Source of the DNA: Candidatus Nitronauta litoralis
Lineage (GTDB): Bacteria; Nitrospinota; Nitrospinia; Nitrospinales; Nitrospinaceae
DNA length: 64,000 nucleotides
Reading direction: 5' to 3'
Assembly (NCBI GenBank): GCA_015698285.1
Contig: CP048685.1
Location: forward strand, 124,001 to 188,000
This document shows, in pieces, positions 9,834 through 18,655 of the stretch (its first letter is position 1; each line of letters opens with the position of its first letter). The translations under genes and the position numbers were made by a program. The notes under the pieces were generated by a model. It ran no database searches and had not been told where the DNA came from. It was given only the letters and a program-made list of their open reading frames with translations.

Positions 9834-11912
9834 ATGGCAAAATACGATGACGAAAACCTGAGCCTTAAACTCACCACTCCACTGGGGGCAGACAAGCTCC
9901 TGCTGAAAACATTCCATGGAGAGGGAAAAATTTCAGAACCCTATTTTTTCTACCTGGAAATGGTTTCGCAGGAATACGAACTGGATTTTGACAAGATAGT
10001 GGGCGAAGACATCACCATCACCATGGACTTGAGCACGGGTGAAAAAAAATATTTTCACGGCATCTGCACGCGCTTTATTCAGGGTGCGTACGATGGAACC
10101 GAGTGTAAGTACTTTGCAGAAATTCGTCCATGGCTCTGGCAATTACACCTGACACGTGACAGCCGGATATTCCAGGAAATGAAAATTCCAGACATTATCA
10201 CCAAAGTATTCGACGACCTGGGCTTCACTGATTACAAGGACAGCCTGACCGGTACTTACGAGGAAGTTGAATACTGCGTTCAATACCAGGAAACAGCGTA
10301 TAACTTTGTGCAACGCCTGATGGAAGACAATGGCATCTGTTATTACTTCGATCACGCCGAGGATAAACATACCCTGATTCTGTCTGATGATTCCACCGCC
10401 CACCCGGAATGCCCTGGAGTACCAACCGTCAGTATGAGCCCTCCGGATAGTTCCATGATCGAGGATGATACAGTCAGCCAGATCTCTTTGGAAAAATCCG
10501 TCGCGACAGGAAAATATGCGATGGACGACTTTGACTTTGAAACCCCTGCGACCGACCTGCTGGTATCCGATGTTGATGCATTAAAAGAGCATAAAACAAC
10601 AGACCTTAGAGTTTATGAATATCCGGGCGGTTTTACAAAATCGGCCAAGGGAGACAGTAAAGCAAAAATCAGGATGGAGTCATTGGAATACCCAGTGCGA
10701 CTTGTTAATGGACAGAGTAATTGCAGGGACTTTCGTTCGGGTTACAAATTCACCCTGGAAGAGCACGAGCGGGAAGACATCAACGACACCTATATGATCT
10801 ATAGTGTGAACTTCACAGCAACCCAGGACTCCTACCACAACTCCTTTGTCGCCTTCCCGGCAGACACACCATTTCGTCCTGCAACAGAAACACCAAAACC
10901 GCGAATTGTTGGGACTCAAACCGCATTGGTGGTCGGAAAAGCTGGAGAAGAAATCTACACAGACAAGTACGGTCGGGTTAAAGTCCAGTTTCATTGGGAT
11001 CAGGAAGGCACCTACAATGAAGACAGTTCCTGTTGGATACGGGTCACACAGGGATGGGCTGGAAAAAGCTGGGGAAATATTTTTATTCCCCGTATCGACA
11101 TGGAAGTGGTGGTGAGCTTCCTGAATGGTGATCCGGACCGGCCACTGATAACAGGCTGTGTTTACAATGCCGACCAGACGGTACCCTACGAATTGCCTGC
11201 CAATCAAACACAAAGCACAATCAAATCGGATTCTTCCAAAGATGCTGAAGGTTTCAATGAACTCCGGTTTGAAGACAAAGCAGACGAAGAGGAAATATTT
11301 GTTCACGCCCAAAAAGATATGAACATCGAAGTCCTGAATGATGAAACCCGCACCATCACAAAAAACCGCACCACTACAATTGAAGAAGAAAACGACACTC
11401 TCACCGTCTCGAAGGGAGACCGGACATTTGAAGTCACCGAGGGCAATGAAACCACCACCATTGGAGGGGACCGCGAAATCACGGTGTCTGGAGATGAAAC
11501 GCGAACTAACGAAGGTGATTACACAGTCAAGGTGGATGGTGATTACAAAATCACAGTAGAAGGCGACCTCACCATTGAGGTGACGGGCAAGATATCTATT
11601 TCCACTGATGACAATTATGAACTCGCTGTCAGTGGTGACTACAGTAATGAGGTTGATGGCGATGTTTCCACGACAGCAGGTGGAGACCTGTCAGAAGAAT
11701 CCGATGGTGACATTACAGTCACCGCAAGTGGAGATTTGAAAAACGAATCCGATGGTGACCTTACCAACTCGGCAGGTGGCGACGTAACAGTCGAATCGGA
11801 TGGCGATGTTTCTGTAACCGCTACCAATGAAGCAACGGTCAGTGGTATGAATGTCACAGCATCAGCAGATGTTGAAGCTGCCGTTTCCGGAAGTACCGTC
11901 TCACTGGGGTAA
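9834..11912 (+). CDS. vgrG: T6SS spike protein VgrG (TssI) with extended Gly-Asp repeat needle
   Basis: VgrG forms the trimeric spike on the Hcp tube. In this 692-residue protein the gp27-like part spans about 1-380, including VQYQETAYNFVQRLMEDNGI and YYFDH. The gp5 OB-fold follows, with YTDKYGRVKVQFHWD, SSCWIRVTQGWAGKSWG and PRIDMEVVVSFLNGDPDRP. From about residue 510 to 680 the chain is a run of roughly 8-residue units carrying Gly-Asp, as expected for a triple beta-helix needle. No catalytic effector domain is fused beyond it; the end is a short Ser/Ala/Val tail. Translation starts on the base after the clpV stop, so expression is tightly linked. Only four bases separate it from the next gene, which makes that gene a candidate VgrG-associated factor. 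Confidence 0.95.
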   Translation: MAKYDDENLSLKLTTPLGADKLLLKTFHGEGKISEPYFFYLEMVSQEYELDFDKIVGEDITITMDLSTGEKKYFHGICTRFIQGAYDGTECKYFAEIRPWLWQLHLTRDSRIFQEMKIPDIITKVFDDLGFTDYKDSLTGTYEEVEYCVQYQETAYNFVQRLMEDNGICYYFDHAEDKHTLILSDDSTAHPECPGVPTVSMSPPDSSMIEDDTVSQISLEKSVATGKYAMDDFDFETPATDLLVSDVDALKEHKTTDLRVYEYPGGFTKSAKGDSKAKIRMESLEYPVRLVNGQSNCRDFRSGYKFTLEEHEREDINDTYMIYSVNFTATQDSYHNSFVAFPADTPFRPATETPKPRIVGTQTALVVGKAGEEIYTDKYGRVKVQFHWDQEGTYNEDSSCWIRVTQGWAGKSWGNIFIPRIDMEVVVSFLNGDPDRPLITGCVYNADQTVPYELPANQTQSTIKSDSSKDAEGFNELRFEDKADEEEIFVHAQKDMNIEVLNDETRTITKNRTTTIEEENDTLTVSKGDRTFEVTEGNETTTIGGDREITVSGDETRTNEGDYTVKVDGDYKITVEGDLTIEVTGKISISTDDNYELAVSGDYSNEVDGDVSTTAGGDLSEESDGDITVTASGDLKNESDGDLTNSAGGDVTVESDGDVSVTATNEATVSGMNVTASADVEAAVSGSTVSLG

Positions 11913-11916
11913 TCGT

Positions 11917-12696
11917 ATGGCCCTGTCACAGGAAAAATCTACCGAAGGTCTGGACAAAACGCCACCAAAAGCATCTAAGGCTTCTGAAGGCAATGGGAAA
12001 CCCTCAACTCCCGCTGATAAAAAAGTTGAAGGCAAAGACGGAACGCTCCTTAAACGCTTTCCACTAAAAGAAAACAAAAAACATGGAGAAGCAAAAATCT
12101 ATGACAAGGAAGGGAAGCTCATCCGTAAAGAGCATTATGTAAATGGAGTTTTGGAGGGACCTGTCACACAATTCGATTTTAATGGCACAATCAGCAAACA
12201 GCTCACAATAAAGAATGGAAAGCTTGAAGGGGCTTTACTTAGATACAACAAGGGAGTTTTATCCAGCAGCACTCAATACCGTGCAGGAAAGCGACATGGT
12301 GAGCAACTCATTTATAGTGAGCAGGAAAAACTTCTCGTAAAAAGAAACTATGTTCAGGACAGGCTTCAGGGAGAGGTCATTGGCTATGATGGACAAGACA
12401 ATGAAATCTCAAAAGTAACCTATGTAAATGATTTGCGGCATGGTCCCAGCATTGGAAACTACCCTGGAGGTGGCATTCGAGAAAAAGCACATTTTCAGAA
12501 CGACCGGTTGGAAGGCGAACGCATTCGCTATCATGTAAACGGCAAACCCAGAGAGATTCAAAGTTTCAAAGAGGGAAAATCACTGGGCCCTCCTACATTT
12601 TATAAAGACAGCGGCGAACCTGAAGAGCCCCCCGGGACTCCTCCGAAAGAAAAAGGATGGCTGGAAAAAATCCTGGATTTCATTTTCGGAAACTAA
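11917..12696 (+). CDS. YwqK/MORN-like repeat protein downstream of vgrG
   Basis: This 259-residue protein has a Lys/Ser/Pro-rich N-terminus (about 1-45) and then a chain of YwqK/MORN-like units. Examples are KHGEAKIYDKEGKLIRKEHY, VNGVLEGPV, KNGKLEGALLRYN, AGKRHGEQLIYSEQ and ERIRYHVNGKPREIQSF, each about 22-24 residues. Such repeats form elongated beta-sheet surfaces; some are annotated as antitoxin components, others bind partners. There is no signal peptide. The C-terminus (GWLEKILDFIFGN) is hydrophobic. The start chosen is ATG 11917, four bases after vgrG, so the two are surely cotranscribed. By context it could be a VgrG adaptor, an effector or an immunity protein; the sequence does not decide. 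Confidence 0.75.
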   Translation: MALSQEKSTEGLDKTPPKASKASEGNGKPSTPADKKVEGKDGTLLKRFPLKENKKHGEAKIYDKEGKLIRKEHYVNGVLEGPVTQFDFNGTISKQLTIKNGKLEGALLRYNKGVLSSSTQYRAGKRHGEQLIYSEQEKLLVKRNYVQDRLQGEVIGYDGQDNEISKVTYVNDLRHGPSIGNYPGGGIREKAHFQNDRLEGERIRYHVNGKPREIQSFKEGKSLGPPTFYKDSGEPEEPPGTPPKEKGWLEKILDFIFGN

Positions 12697-12698
12697 CC

Positions 12699-12773
12699 AT
12701 GCGCATCGTTTTCACCTTTCCCTTCCTGATTTTAAATCTCCCTTTTGATCCCGGAAACAACTTCAATTTATGA
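12699..12773 (+). CDS. Possible 24-codon leader ORF upstream of SPOR gene
   Basis: A short frame from ATG 12699 encodes a hydrophobic 24-residue peptide (MRIVFTFPFLILNLPF and onward). It ends at the TGA that overlaps the ATG of the next gene as TTATGA. The overlap would allow translational coupling of the SPOR protein gene to the upstream message. There is no clear ribosome site and no family match, so it may be chance. Confidence 0.25.
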   Translation: MRIVFTFPFLILNLPFDPGNNFNL

Positions 12774-13690
12774 AACTCATTATTCGCCTTGTTGTTTTGA
12801 TTGTAGTTGCCCTTTTTCTATTCACGGGTGGGTTCTGGCTGGGCAATCAATGGAGGGGGAATTCGGTGGGAATCCCGGATGGCGATTTATTAGCCAAACT
12901 CCCCGGCAAAGACCAGGGCGCACCTAAACCAGAAGATTCCAATATCACAACACCCAATGAACAAAATACATTGGAAAGCTCTGAAAACAGAAAAAAAAAT
13001 TCCAACGAAAAATTGCTTTCTCCGAAAGAACCCAACAAGCCAAAAGAGTCAGCCGGGTTATCCCCTGAACCTCCTCCTCAAGCAAACGATGCAAATGCTG
13101 CAACCACAAAAACCAAAACCATTCCACCTGAGAAAACTATTCAACCCGCCCTCCAGAGTGAGACGGCTGCAGGTCCTGAGAAAAAAATTGACCCCGCTCC
13201 TGCTGAAGTTCAGCCTTCTCCTGAAAAGACAACGCCTCCACTTGCCTCAGCAAATGCAACCTCTCAGCCTAAACAAAAAGAAAATAAGGAATCACTTTCT
13301 CTGATTGTCACTCCCGAGGATCTGGGTAAAAGCCAAATCACTTACTCCGTACAAGTGGGGACCTATCTGGACAAAGATCTGGCTCGCATTCGTCTGGATC
13401 AACTTAAGGCCAAACAATACCCCGCATTTTTGGTCAGTGCCTGGGACCACCAAAAGCAACTTTGGTACACGGTGCGAGTGGGCCGATACACAGACATTAT
13501 GAAAGCTCAAATGGCTGCGAAAGAAATCACAATGAAGGAACGTATTCCCGCTACCGTTTATGGCCTGGGTTCGTTAAGATATGAGGATGCTCAGGAATCG
13601 ACCAAGACTTCACCTGAAAATATGGCACCTGCCGAAAAAAAATCTGCCACTCAAACCAGTCCACCTGCAAAGGAGGATTCAAGCTTATGA
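12770..13690 (+). CDS. SPOR-domain membrane protein
   Basis: The protein has 306 residues. One N-terminal membrane helix (about residues 2-25, LIIRLVVLIVVALFLFTGGF) precedes a long Pro/Lys/Glu/Thr-rich linker (about 45-175). A SPOR domain lies around 187-265, with YSVQVGTYLDKDLARIRLDQ and WYTVRVGRYTD. A polar tail follows. SPOR domains bind denuded glycan strands of peptidoglycan, usually at the septum, so this is a single-pass inner-membrane protein reaching into the periplasm. It lies in the same transcription direction as the T6SS operon and overlaps the next gene by four bases (ATGA). A role in anchoring or local remodelling of the wall for the secretion machine is possible but only inferred; a general cell-division role is equally possible. 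Confidence 0.8.
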   Translation: MKLIIRLVVLIVVALFLFTGGFWLGNQWRGNSVGIPDGDLLAKLPGKDQGAPKPEDSNITTPNEQNTLESSENRKKNSNEKLLSPKEPNKPKESAGLSPEPPPQANDANAATTKTKTIPPEKTIQPALQSETAAGPEKKIDPAPAEVQPSPEKTTPPLASANATSQPKQKENKESLSLIVTPEDLGKSQITYSVQVGTYLDKDLARIRLDQLKAKQYPAFLVSAWDHQKQLWYTVRVGRYTDIMKAQMAAKEITMKERIPATVYGLGSLRYEDAQESTKTSPENMAPAEKKSATQTSPPAKEDSSL

Positions 13691-14106
13691 ACCCGCAAGA
13701 GAACCTTGAAGTGTGGATAAGCACCGTTGGCTTGTTGCGCGCGAAGCTCAGTCAAACGATGAAAGGAATCAATGATCTCAGGCAGGAGTGTCGGAAACGG
13801 CAGTGCTTTGCCCCGAATGAGCTGAGTCCCTTGATGGCGGAGGCGCAGGAACTGTTCGTAGAAATGCTGAAAGCCGGTGAATTTCTGGGGACAACGCAGG
13901 AAAACCTGAATCGCAACCCGTCCGAGACCTTTGAAGATTATCTTGAAGACTGGGCGCTGACTCAAACCGAGGACCGGTTTAAAAGAGTAAAGGACTTTCT
14001 GATTGTATTATCAGAAACTCAAATCAGTGGACTGGAACTTGAAAAAGAAATCTGGGAAGAAGGAATTAAACTGATAGAAGAAGCGCTTATCAGGAAACCA
14101 GCTTAA
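13687..14106 (+). CDS. Unrecognised 139-residue helical protein, last gene of the T6SS-linked run
   Basis: This gene is not recognised. The protein is soluble and mostly helical by its pattern of Leu, Glu, Lys and Gln. It begins MNPQENLEVWISTVGLLRAK and contains LMAEAQELFVEMLKAGEF. It has no signal peptide, membrane segment or metal motif. It overlaps the SPOR gene by ATGA, so it is translationally coupled to it. It ends 12 bases before a convergent gene, which marks the end of the + strand transcription unit. It resembles a small accessory or chaperone-like protein only in general character. Confidence 0.6.
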   Translation: MNPQENLEVWISTVGLLRAKLSQTMKGINDLRQECRKRQCFAPNELSPLMAEAQELFVEMLKAGEFLGTTQENLNRNPSETFEDYLEDWALTQTEDRFKRVKDFLIVLSETQISGLELEKEIWEEGIKLIEEALIRKPA

Positions 14107-14117
14107 ATGTTCACCTG

Positions 14118-14888
14118 TCAGTTATAAATCACAAAACTTATTGCTCCACCCAGTTCACCCAGTTTTCCTCCTTCTTTTCTGGCTCCCGTAATATCCCGTT
14201 CATTTCGATTACCTCCATGACAGGGCAGGCATGTTTTATTGTAATACTCAGGAATGATTAATCTGAAGGCTGATCGACCGCGATGACGCGTCTCCTCAAC
14301 AAAGGGTTTTTCCTCGCTTGATCTTGTTTTTCCAAACTTGTTATCAATAATACTTGCCTCCCAGCGATCCGGCTGGTTTGAGCGGTTACGGATATATTTA
14401 TTTGGCGCAGTAAGCTTGATGAACGCTTTTTGCTTCATCAACCGATTAAACCGATCCGCCACTAGCCGGGCAAATACTGCCGGCAGGAACCCCTTATAGC
14501 CACGCCCTCTCTCGTTAATCAAAGGTTGCGCATTACTCATCACCTCATCAATCGCATTGAGCATGGCTTTTTGCCCAACCCCTTTTAGAGATGCTCCATC
14601 TGCCAACCGAAATTCCTTACCCGTATCTCTTTCGTAATGTTGTTTTGCCTCTTCAATCACTTTTTCCGGAGGCAGGTTTTTATCACCAATATCGGAATCA
14701 TTTATCTCTTGCTGGTATTCAGAGATGACAGCCCGGGCGGACCTAAACAACTGGGTAATTTCGAGCGCTATTTCCTTTTTTTCATTTAAGGACAAAGCCC
14801 ACGATTCTAATATCAACCCGGGACCTCCGAAAAAAAAGGCAGCCATTCCAGCGGTCAACAAAGTACTTCTCATTTTTCGACACAACAT
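14118..14888 (-). CDS. DUF3365 (Tll0287-like) c-type haem protein, secreted
   Basis: The protein has 256 residues. An N-terminal signal (LLTAGMAAFFFGGPGLILES) ends near Ala-Leu-Ser at about residue 33. The rest fits a DUF3365/Tll0287-like haem sensor domain: a helical region, the LVADRFNRLMKQKAFIKL block, NKYIRNRSNQPDRWEASII, and a C-terminal haem attachment motif CLPCHGG (CXXCH). It is therefore a periplasmic mono-haem protein, possibly a redox or ligand sensor. GGAGG precedes ATG 14888 at good spacing, so I keep this start rather than the later Met. It sits alone, convergent with the T6SS-linked genes. Confidence 0.75.
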   Translation of the reverse strand: MLCRKMRSTLLTAGMAAFFFGGPGLILESWALSLNEKKEIALEITQLFRSARAVISEYQQEINDSDIGDKNLPPEKVIEEAKQHYERDTGKEFRLADGASLKGVGQKAMLNAIDEVMSNAQPLINERGRGYKGFLPAVFARLVADRFNRLMKQKAFIKLTAPNKYIRNRSNQPDRWEASIIDNKFGKTRSSEEKPFVEETRHRGRSAFRLIIPEYYNKTCLPCHGGNRNERDITGARKEGGKLGELGGAISFVIYN

Positions 14889-15143
14889 ACGCGCCTCCTA
14901 TTGCAAATAGAAAACAGCGGCGGCTCCGTTTCATAAACTTATCAGTAAAACCAGTAGCTAAAAATAGAGCTTTTTGAAAATAGACAATCGAACAGGAGCC
15001 TGACTGAATTTAAAATTTCTAAAGGCCCGTAAGATCCTTTAGAAAAGCAGTCCTTCATTTAAAAAGTCTGTCTAATTAACGATTACAGTATAATTTATTT
15101 TGCTGAAAAACACGAAACACAATTCTTAAGCTTTCTTACAGTA

Positions 15144-16625
15144 TCAGGAGGAGGGCCTGGCCCTTTGCCGAGCCCATTCCCGGAGTTCTGCAATACGCTC
15201 CTGAGCTGTTACAGCAAGAGGAACTGTCTCCTTAATAGCCTGCAAAATATCCTCCGTCGCGAATTCCCTGTTTTCTGCAAAACCTGCATACATTGCAGAA
15301 ACAACAGCTTCCTGAATTTCAGCCCCACTAAACTGATCCGCAGTTTCAGCGAGTGACCTCAAGTTATAATTGTCAGGATTCCTTTTTTTTAATTTGATGT
15401 GAATTTTGAATATTTCCTCACGCTCTTCGTGTTTCGGTAAATCGACAAAAAAGATTTCATCGAAACGTCCCTTGCGCAATAATTCCGGTGGGAGCGCTTC
15501 TATATTATTGGCCGTTGCGATCACAAAAACCGGACGTGTTTTTTCCTGCATCCAGGTCAGGAAAGTTCCAAAAACACGAGCCGTCACCCCCGAATCCCCT
15601 TGCCCCGAACTTGAGGTTCCTGCAAACCCCTTCTCGATCTCATCTAACCATAGACAGGTCGGACTCATCGCTTCTGCCTGGGCCAGGGCCTGACGCATAT
15701 TATCCTCGGAGTTCCCTATATAGGAATCAAAAATTTTACCTACGTCCATCCTGAGCAACGGCAGGTTCCATTCCGTTGCGATGGCTTTCGCAGCCAGGCT
15801 TTTTCCACACCCCTGAACTCCAACCATCATCACACCCTTTGGCTCCGGCAAACCATATTGACGCGCCTTGTTGCTGAAGGCGCGGGAACGCTGTCTCAGC
15901 CATTCTTTCAACTTGCCTAGCCCCCCCACAACACCCATCTGAGTGGAGAGCCCAATAAAATCGAGGATGCCCGATTTTCTAATCAATTGTTTTTTCTCTT
16001 CTATGATGAGCGGCAGATCATCTTCAGTGAAGTTGCGGTTGTGTATGAGAGCTTTCGAATAAACATTCTCCGCTTCATTACGGGTCAGGCCGGTCGTTGC
16101 CTGGACTACTTTCTCCAATAGTTCGGAAGATAAGTCCACTTGCACTTTGTCTGATTTTCTGTAAGGCTCCAGCAAGTTACGCAACAAGGCGGCCAGTTCT
16201 CTTGTGTCAGGAAGAGGAAGATCAAATACCGTAATATCCTTCTCGAGCTCCGGGGGGATCTTCAGCACCGGTGAAATCAATATCACCGTTTTGTAACTGC
16301 GCTTGAGTTGATGAACCAGATCACGCAATCGTCGAACCACTTCGGGCTCTTCAAGAAATGAATGAAAATCCCGTAAAACATAAATGGCTTTTTTGCCCGA
16401 TTTGGCGATTGACTTTAAAGCCTCTTCCGGTTTCCGCTCATTGGCTTCCGACTGAGGGGCCGGTTGAAAACCTGTGGTCCGCGTCCAAAGCACAAGCTCC
16501 TTTCCAGTAGCCTGGCCAATTTCTTCAAGAAGAGTTTGCGCCCGTTCCTCTTCCCAGCTTAATAGATAAAGAAGTGGATAACGCGCCCGGATCGAAAGGT
16601 TGAGTTCGTGCTTTAGTTTGTCCAT
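15144..16625 (-). CDS. Ycf46-type AAA+ ATPase
   Basis: This 493-residue AAA+ protein resembles the Ycf46 family known from cyanobacteria and plastids. The N-terminal half (about 1-230) looks like a degenerate AAA module without a Walker A, with YVLRDFHSFLEEPEVVRRLRD and VILISPVL. The C-terminal half is an active classic AAA domain. It has Walker A GVQGCGKS near residue 270, Walker B CLWLDEIEK near 323, sensor 1 VIATANN, and the arginine-finger motif LRKGRFDEIFFVDLP near 386. No protease domain or membrane helix is present, which argues against FtsH. It starts 17 bases after the stop of the beta-propeller gene, so the two form an operon. In Synechocystis a Ycf46 protein affects inorganic-carbon responses; the role here is unknown. 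Confidence 0.85.
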   Translation of the reverse strand: MDKLKHELNLSIRARYPLLYLLSWEEERAQTLLEEIGQATGKELVLWTRTTGFQPAPQSEANERKPEEALKSIAKSGKKAIYVLRDFHSFLEEPEVVRRLRDLVHQLKRSYKTVILISPVLKIPPELEKDITVFDLPLPDTRELAALLRNLLEPYRKSDKVQVDLSSELLEKVVQATTGLTRNEAENVYSKALIHNRNFTEDDLPLIIEEKKQLIRKSGILDFIGLSTQMGVVGGLGKLKEWLRQRSRAFSNKARQYGLPEPKGVMMVGVQGCGKSLAAKAIATEWNLPLLRMDVGKIFDSYIGNSEDNMRQALAQAEAMSPTCLWLDEIEKGFAGTSSSGQGDSGVTARVFGTFLTWMQEKTRPVFVIATANNIEALPPELLRKGRFDEIFFVDLPKHEEREEIFKIHIKLKKRNPDNYNLRSLAETADQFSGAEIQEAVVSAMYAGFAENREFATEDILQAIKETVPLAVTAQERIAELREWARQRARPSS

Positions 16626-16642
16626 TACAACACCACCCGGAT

Positions 16643-18595
16643 TTAAAATTCCAAATATGAATTACGATCCACTTTGTTTTCCGCAATATCCAACAACCGC
16701 AGCACATGAAGGGTTTTTTCTGAAAGAACCGCTACCCGGTTGCCTTTGTGACCCACTGCCATTGACTGAATCCCACCCGGTAATTTCTGCTGCCAGATCC
16801 GCTCATTTTTCAATAAACGGTAACAACCGATAGACTGCCCTTCCGGGGACAACTCCAGTATCTCATCATGCTGGGAAGTCACGATTGAGCGATTGGAACG
16901 TAATTGGCTTTCTCCCAGTAAAACTCCATCGTCCTGAAAAATGACAACTCTCCCCTTTTCTGAAATAAAAGCAACCCCCCGCTCAAGGGGAACGATTCGT
17001 TTTACCGGTTGCTTTAAGTCATGCGTCCATCGAATGCTTCCGTTAAAATCGATACCATAGCAAACCCCTTCATCATCTCCGGCAAAAACAGAACTCAAGC
17101 TGACTCTCAGCCGCGACACCGGGGCGTTGAGAACAATTCTTCCAGCTTTCAAACTTTTTAAATGTAGCGTATACAGGGTTTTGCCCACTCCCTGAAATAC
17201 GGCCAGGTTTTTACCTGTATTGAGGCGAAGTTTGCTGACCTTCCGGTCCAGATTACGCCTCCAGATTCTTCGACCACCCCTATTGTACAGTGAAATCCCT
17301 CCCATTTTGTGAAACACCATGAACCTGCCACTGGCATGGTCAAGACCAAGGTCGGATATGCCCTCCTTATAAAAAGTAAGATGGTTTTCAAAATCTGATA
17401 ATGGGTGGGCACAATAAACCTCCTCCGGATTGGACAGCAGGATGGTTTCACCATCACCGGATATCCAGCCGTTATCTTTCCGAACCATAAAAGTTTTGTT
17501 CCAAATCTGGTTTCCCTGCGCGTTATAAACATAAAAATCTTTTTGAATGCCAAATAAAAAATAACGTCCATCATCGGAAACTTTAAGCACACCAGTCCAG
17601 TTTCCTTCAAAGTGAGGCACCTTTTTTTCCCAGATCTGCCGCGGCTTTACAACATCCTGTTTTTTTCTTAACTCTAGAAACTCATAACGTTCCCGCTTAC
17701 TGTCAGAAAATTCAAAACAGGTCATGCTCCCACTTTCCTCTAAAACCAATGCGCGGTCACCGTTTCGATCCAGTTTACAAAAGTAAACTTTTGAAGGAAG
17801 TTGTTTTTGCCAGACGATGGTAGCATTGCGGTCTACCAGATAAATTTTTCCAAGAGCATCTGACAGTAACATCCAGCGCCCGTTTCCACTTACAGAAACC
17901 TTCGATGCCATCGCATCAAGGTCTATATGCTGCAGCGTCCGTTTCTTGAGGTCATAAACATATACTCCTTTTTCGAAGCAAGAAACTGCGACCATTTCAC
18001 CACGGTCACTGGCTGCAATCTCTGATGGATTTTCTCGTGAAAGATCAATGGAAACAGGATGGTTAGCGCTCCAGATTTCCGCGCCATTTCCTTTATACAC
18101 CCCGAGGGTGACCTGATTATGAACAACGAAAAACATATCCTCATTCGTTATCGCACGCACCACTCTCCAGGGTTTGGGAACGTTCAGGGTGCGGATTTCC
18201 TGTCCCTGGAAATTTAACTTGCGAGGAGGGGAACGCCAGCCCCAGACCACAATGCCACTGGACTTCACTTCGAAAGAAGTCCAGTAATGCTTGAAATTCT
18301 GCTGATGGAGTTTGTTTCCCTTGAGATCCAGAAATACCAGCCGACTGTGTTCATCCAGTGTGATGATTCTTTTTTTGTAGTCAGCTACCCGAACGTGATG
18401 GATTGGGATGTCAATTGAAGTACGGCAAGCTTCATGTCCCTGATCGTCAATCAACTGGACAGCGCCATCGTCAAACCCAAGCGTTGTCCAGTGATGCACG
18501 GGAGAAAAATCAATACAGGTCAGAGGTCCATCCACCCAGCGGGTCCAAAGCTGAATACCAATTCGCGGTTCTTCAAATTGAAGGGAGCTACCCAA
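16643..18595 (-). CDS. Large beta-propeller (WD40/PQQ-like) repeat protein
   Basis: The protein has 650 residues and no signal peptide, so it is cytoplasmic. It is built throughout from repeats of about 40 residues with hydrophobic strand pairs ending in patterns such as VYVYDLKK, IYLVDRN, FYVYNAQGNQIWNK and ISLYNRGGRRIW, typical of WD40/PQQ-like blades. The count suggests two propellers. The start codon is TTG 18595, supported by AGGAGA nine bases upstream. It is the first gene of a two-gene unit with the Ycf46-like ATPase. Propellers usually act as interaction platforms, so it is a likely partner or scaffold for the ATPase. No enzymatic residues stand out. Confidence 0.75.
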   Translation of the reverse strand: MGSSLQFEEPRIGIQLWTRWVDGPLTCIDFSPVHHWTTLGFDDGAVQLIDDQGHEACRTSIDIPIHHVRVADYKKRIITLDEHSRLVFLDLKGNKLHQQNFKHYWTSFEVKSSGIVVWGWRSPPRKLNFQGQEIRTLNVPKPWRVVRAITNEDMFFVVHNQVTLGVYKGNGAEIWSANHPVSIDLSRENPSEIAASDRGEMVAVSCFEKGVYVYDLKKRTLQHIDLDAMASKVSVSGNGRWMLLSDALGKIYLVDRNATIVWQKQLPSKVYFCKLDRNGDRALVLEESGSMTCFEFSDSKRERYEFLELRKKQDVVKPRQIWEKKVPHFEGNWTGVLKVSDDGRYFLFGIQKDFYVYNAQGNQIWNKTFMVRKDNGWISGDGETILLSNPEEVYCAHPLSDFENHLTFYKEGISDLGLDHASGRFMVFHKMGGISLYNRGGRRIWRRNLDRKVSKLRLNTGKNLAVFQGVGKTLYTLHLKSLKAGRIVLNAPVSRLRVSLSSVFAGDDEGVCYGIDFNGSIRWTHDLKQPVKRIVPLERGVAFISEKGRVVIFQDDGVLLGESQLRSNRSIVTSQHDEILELSPEGQSIGCYRLLKNERIWQQKLPGGIQSMAVGHKGNRVAVLSEKTLHVLRLLDIAENKVDRNSYLEF

Positions 18596-18655
18596 GATTT
18601 TCTCCTAATTAAAGAAGGGCAAAATGATATCAAATTTATTCGGGATACTACAGAG

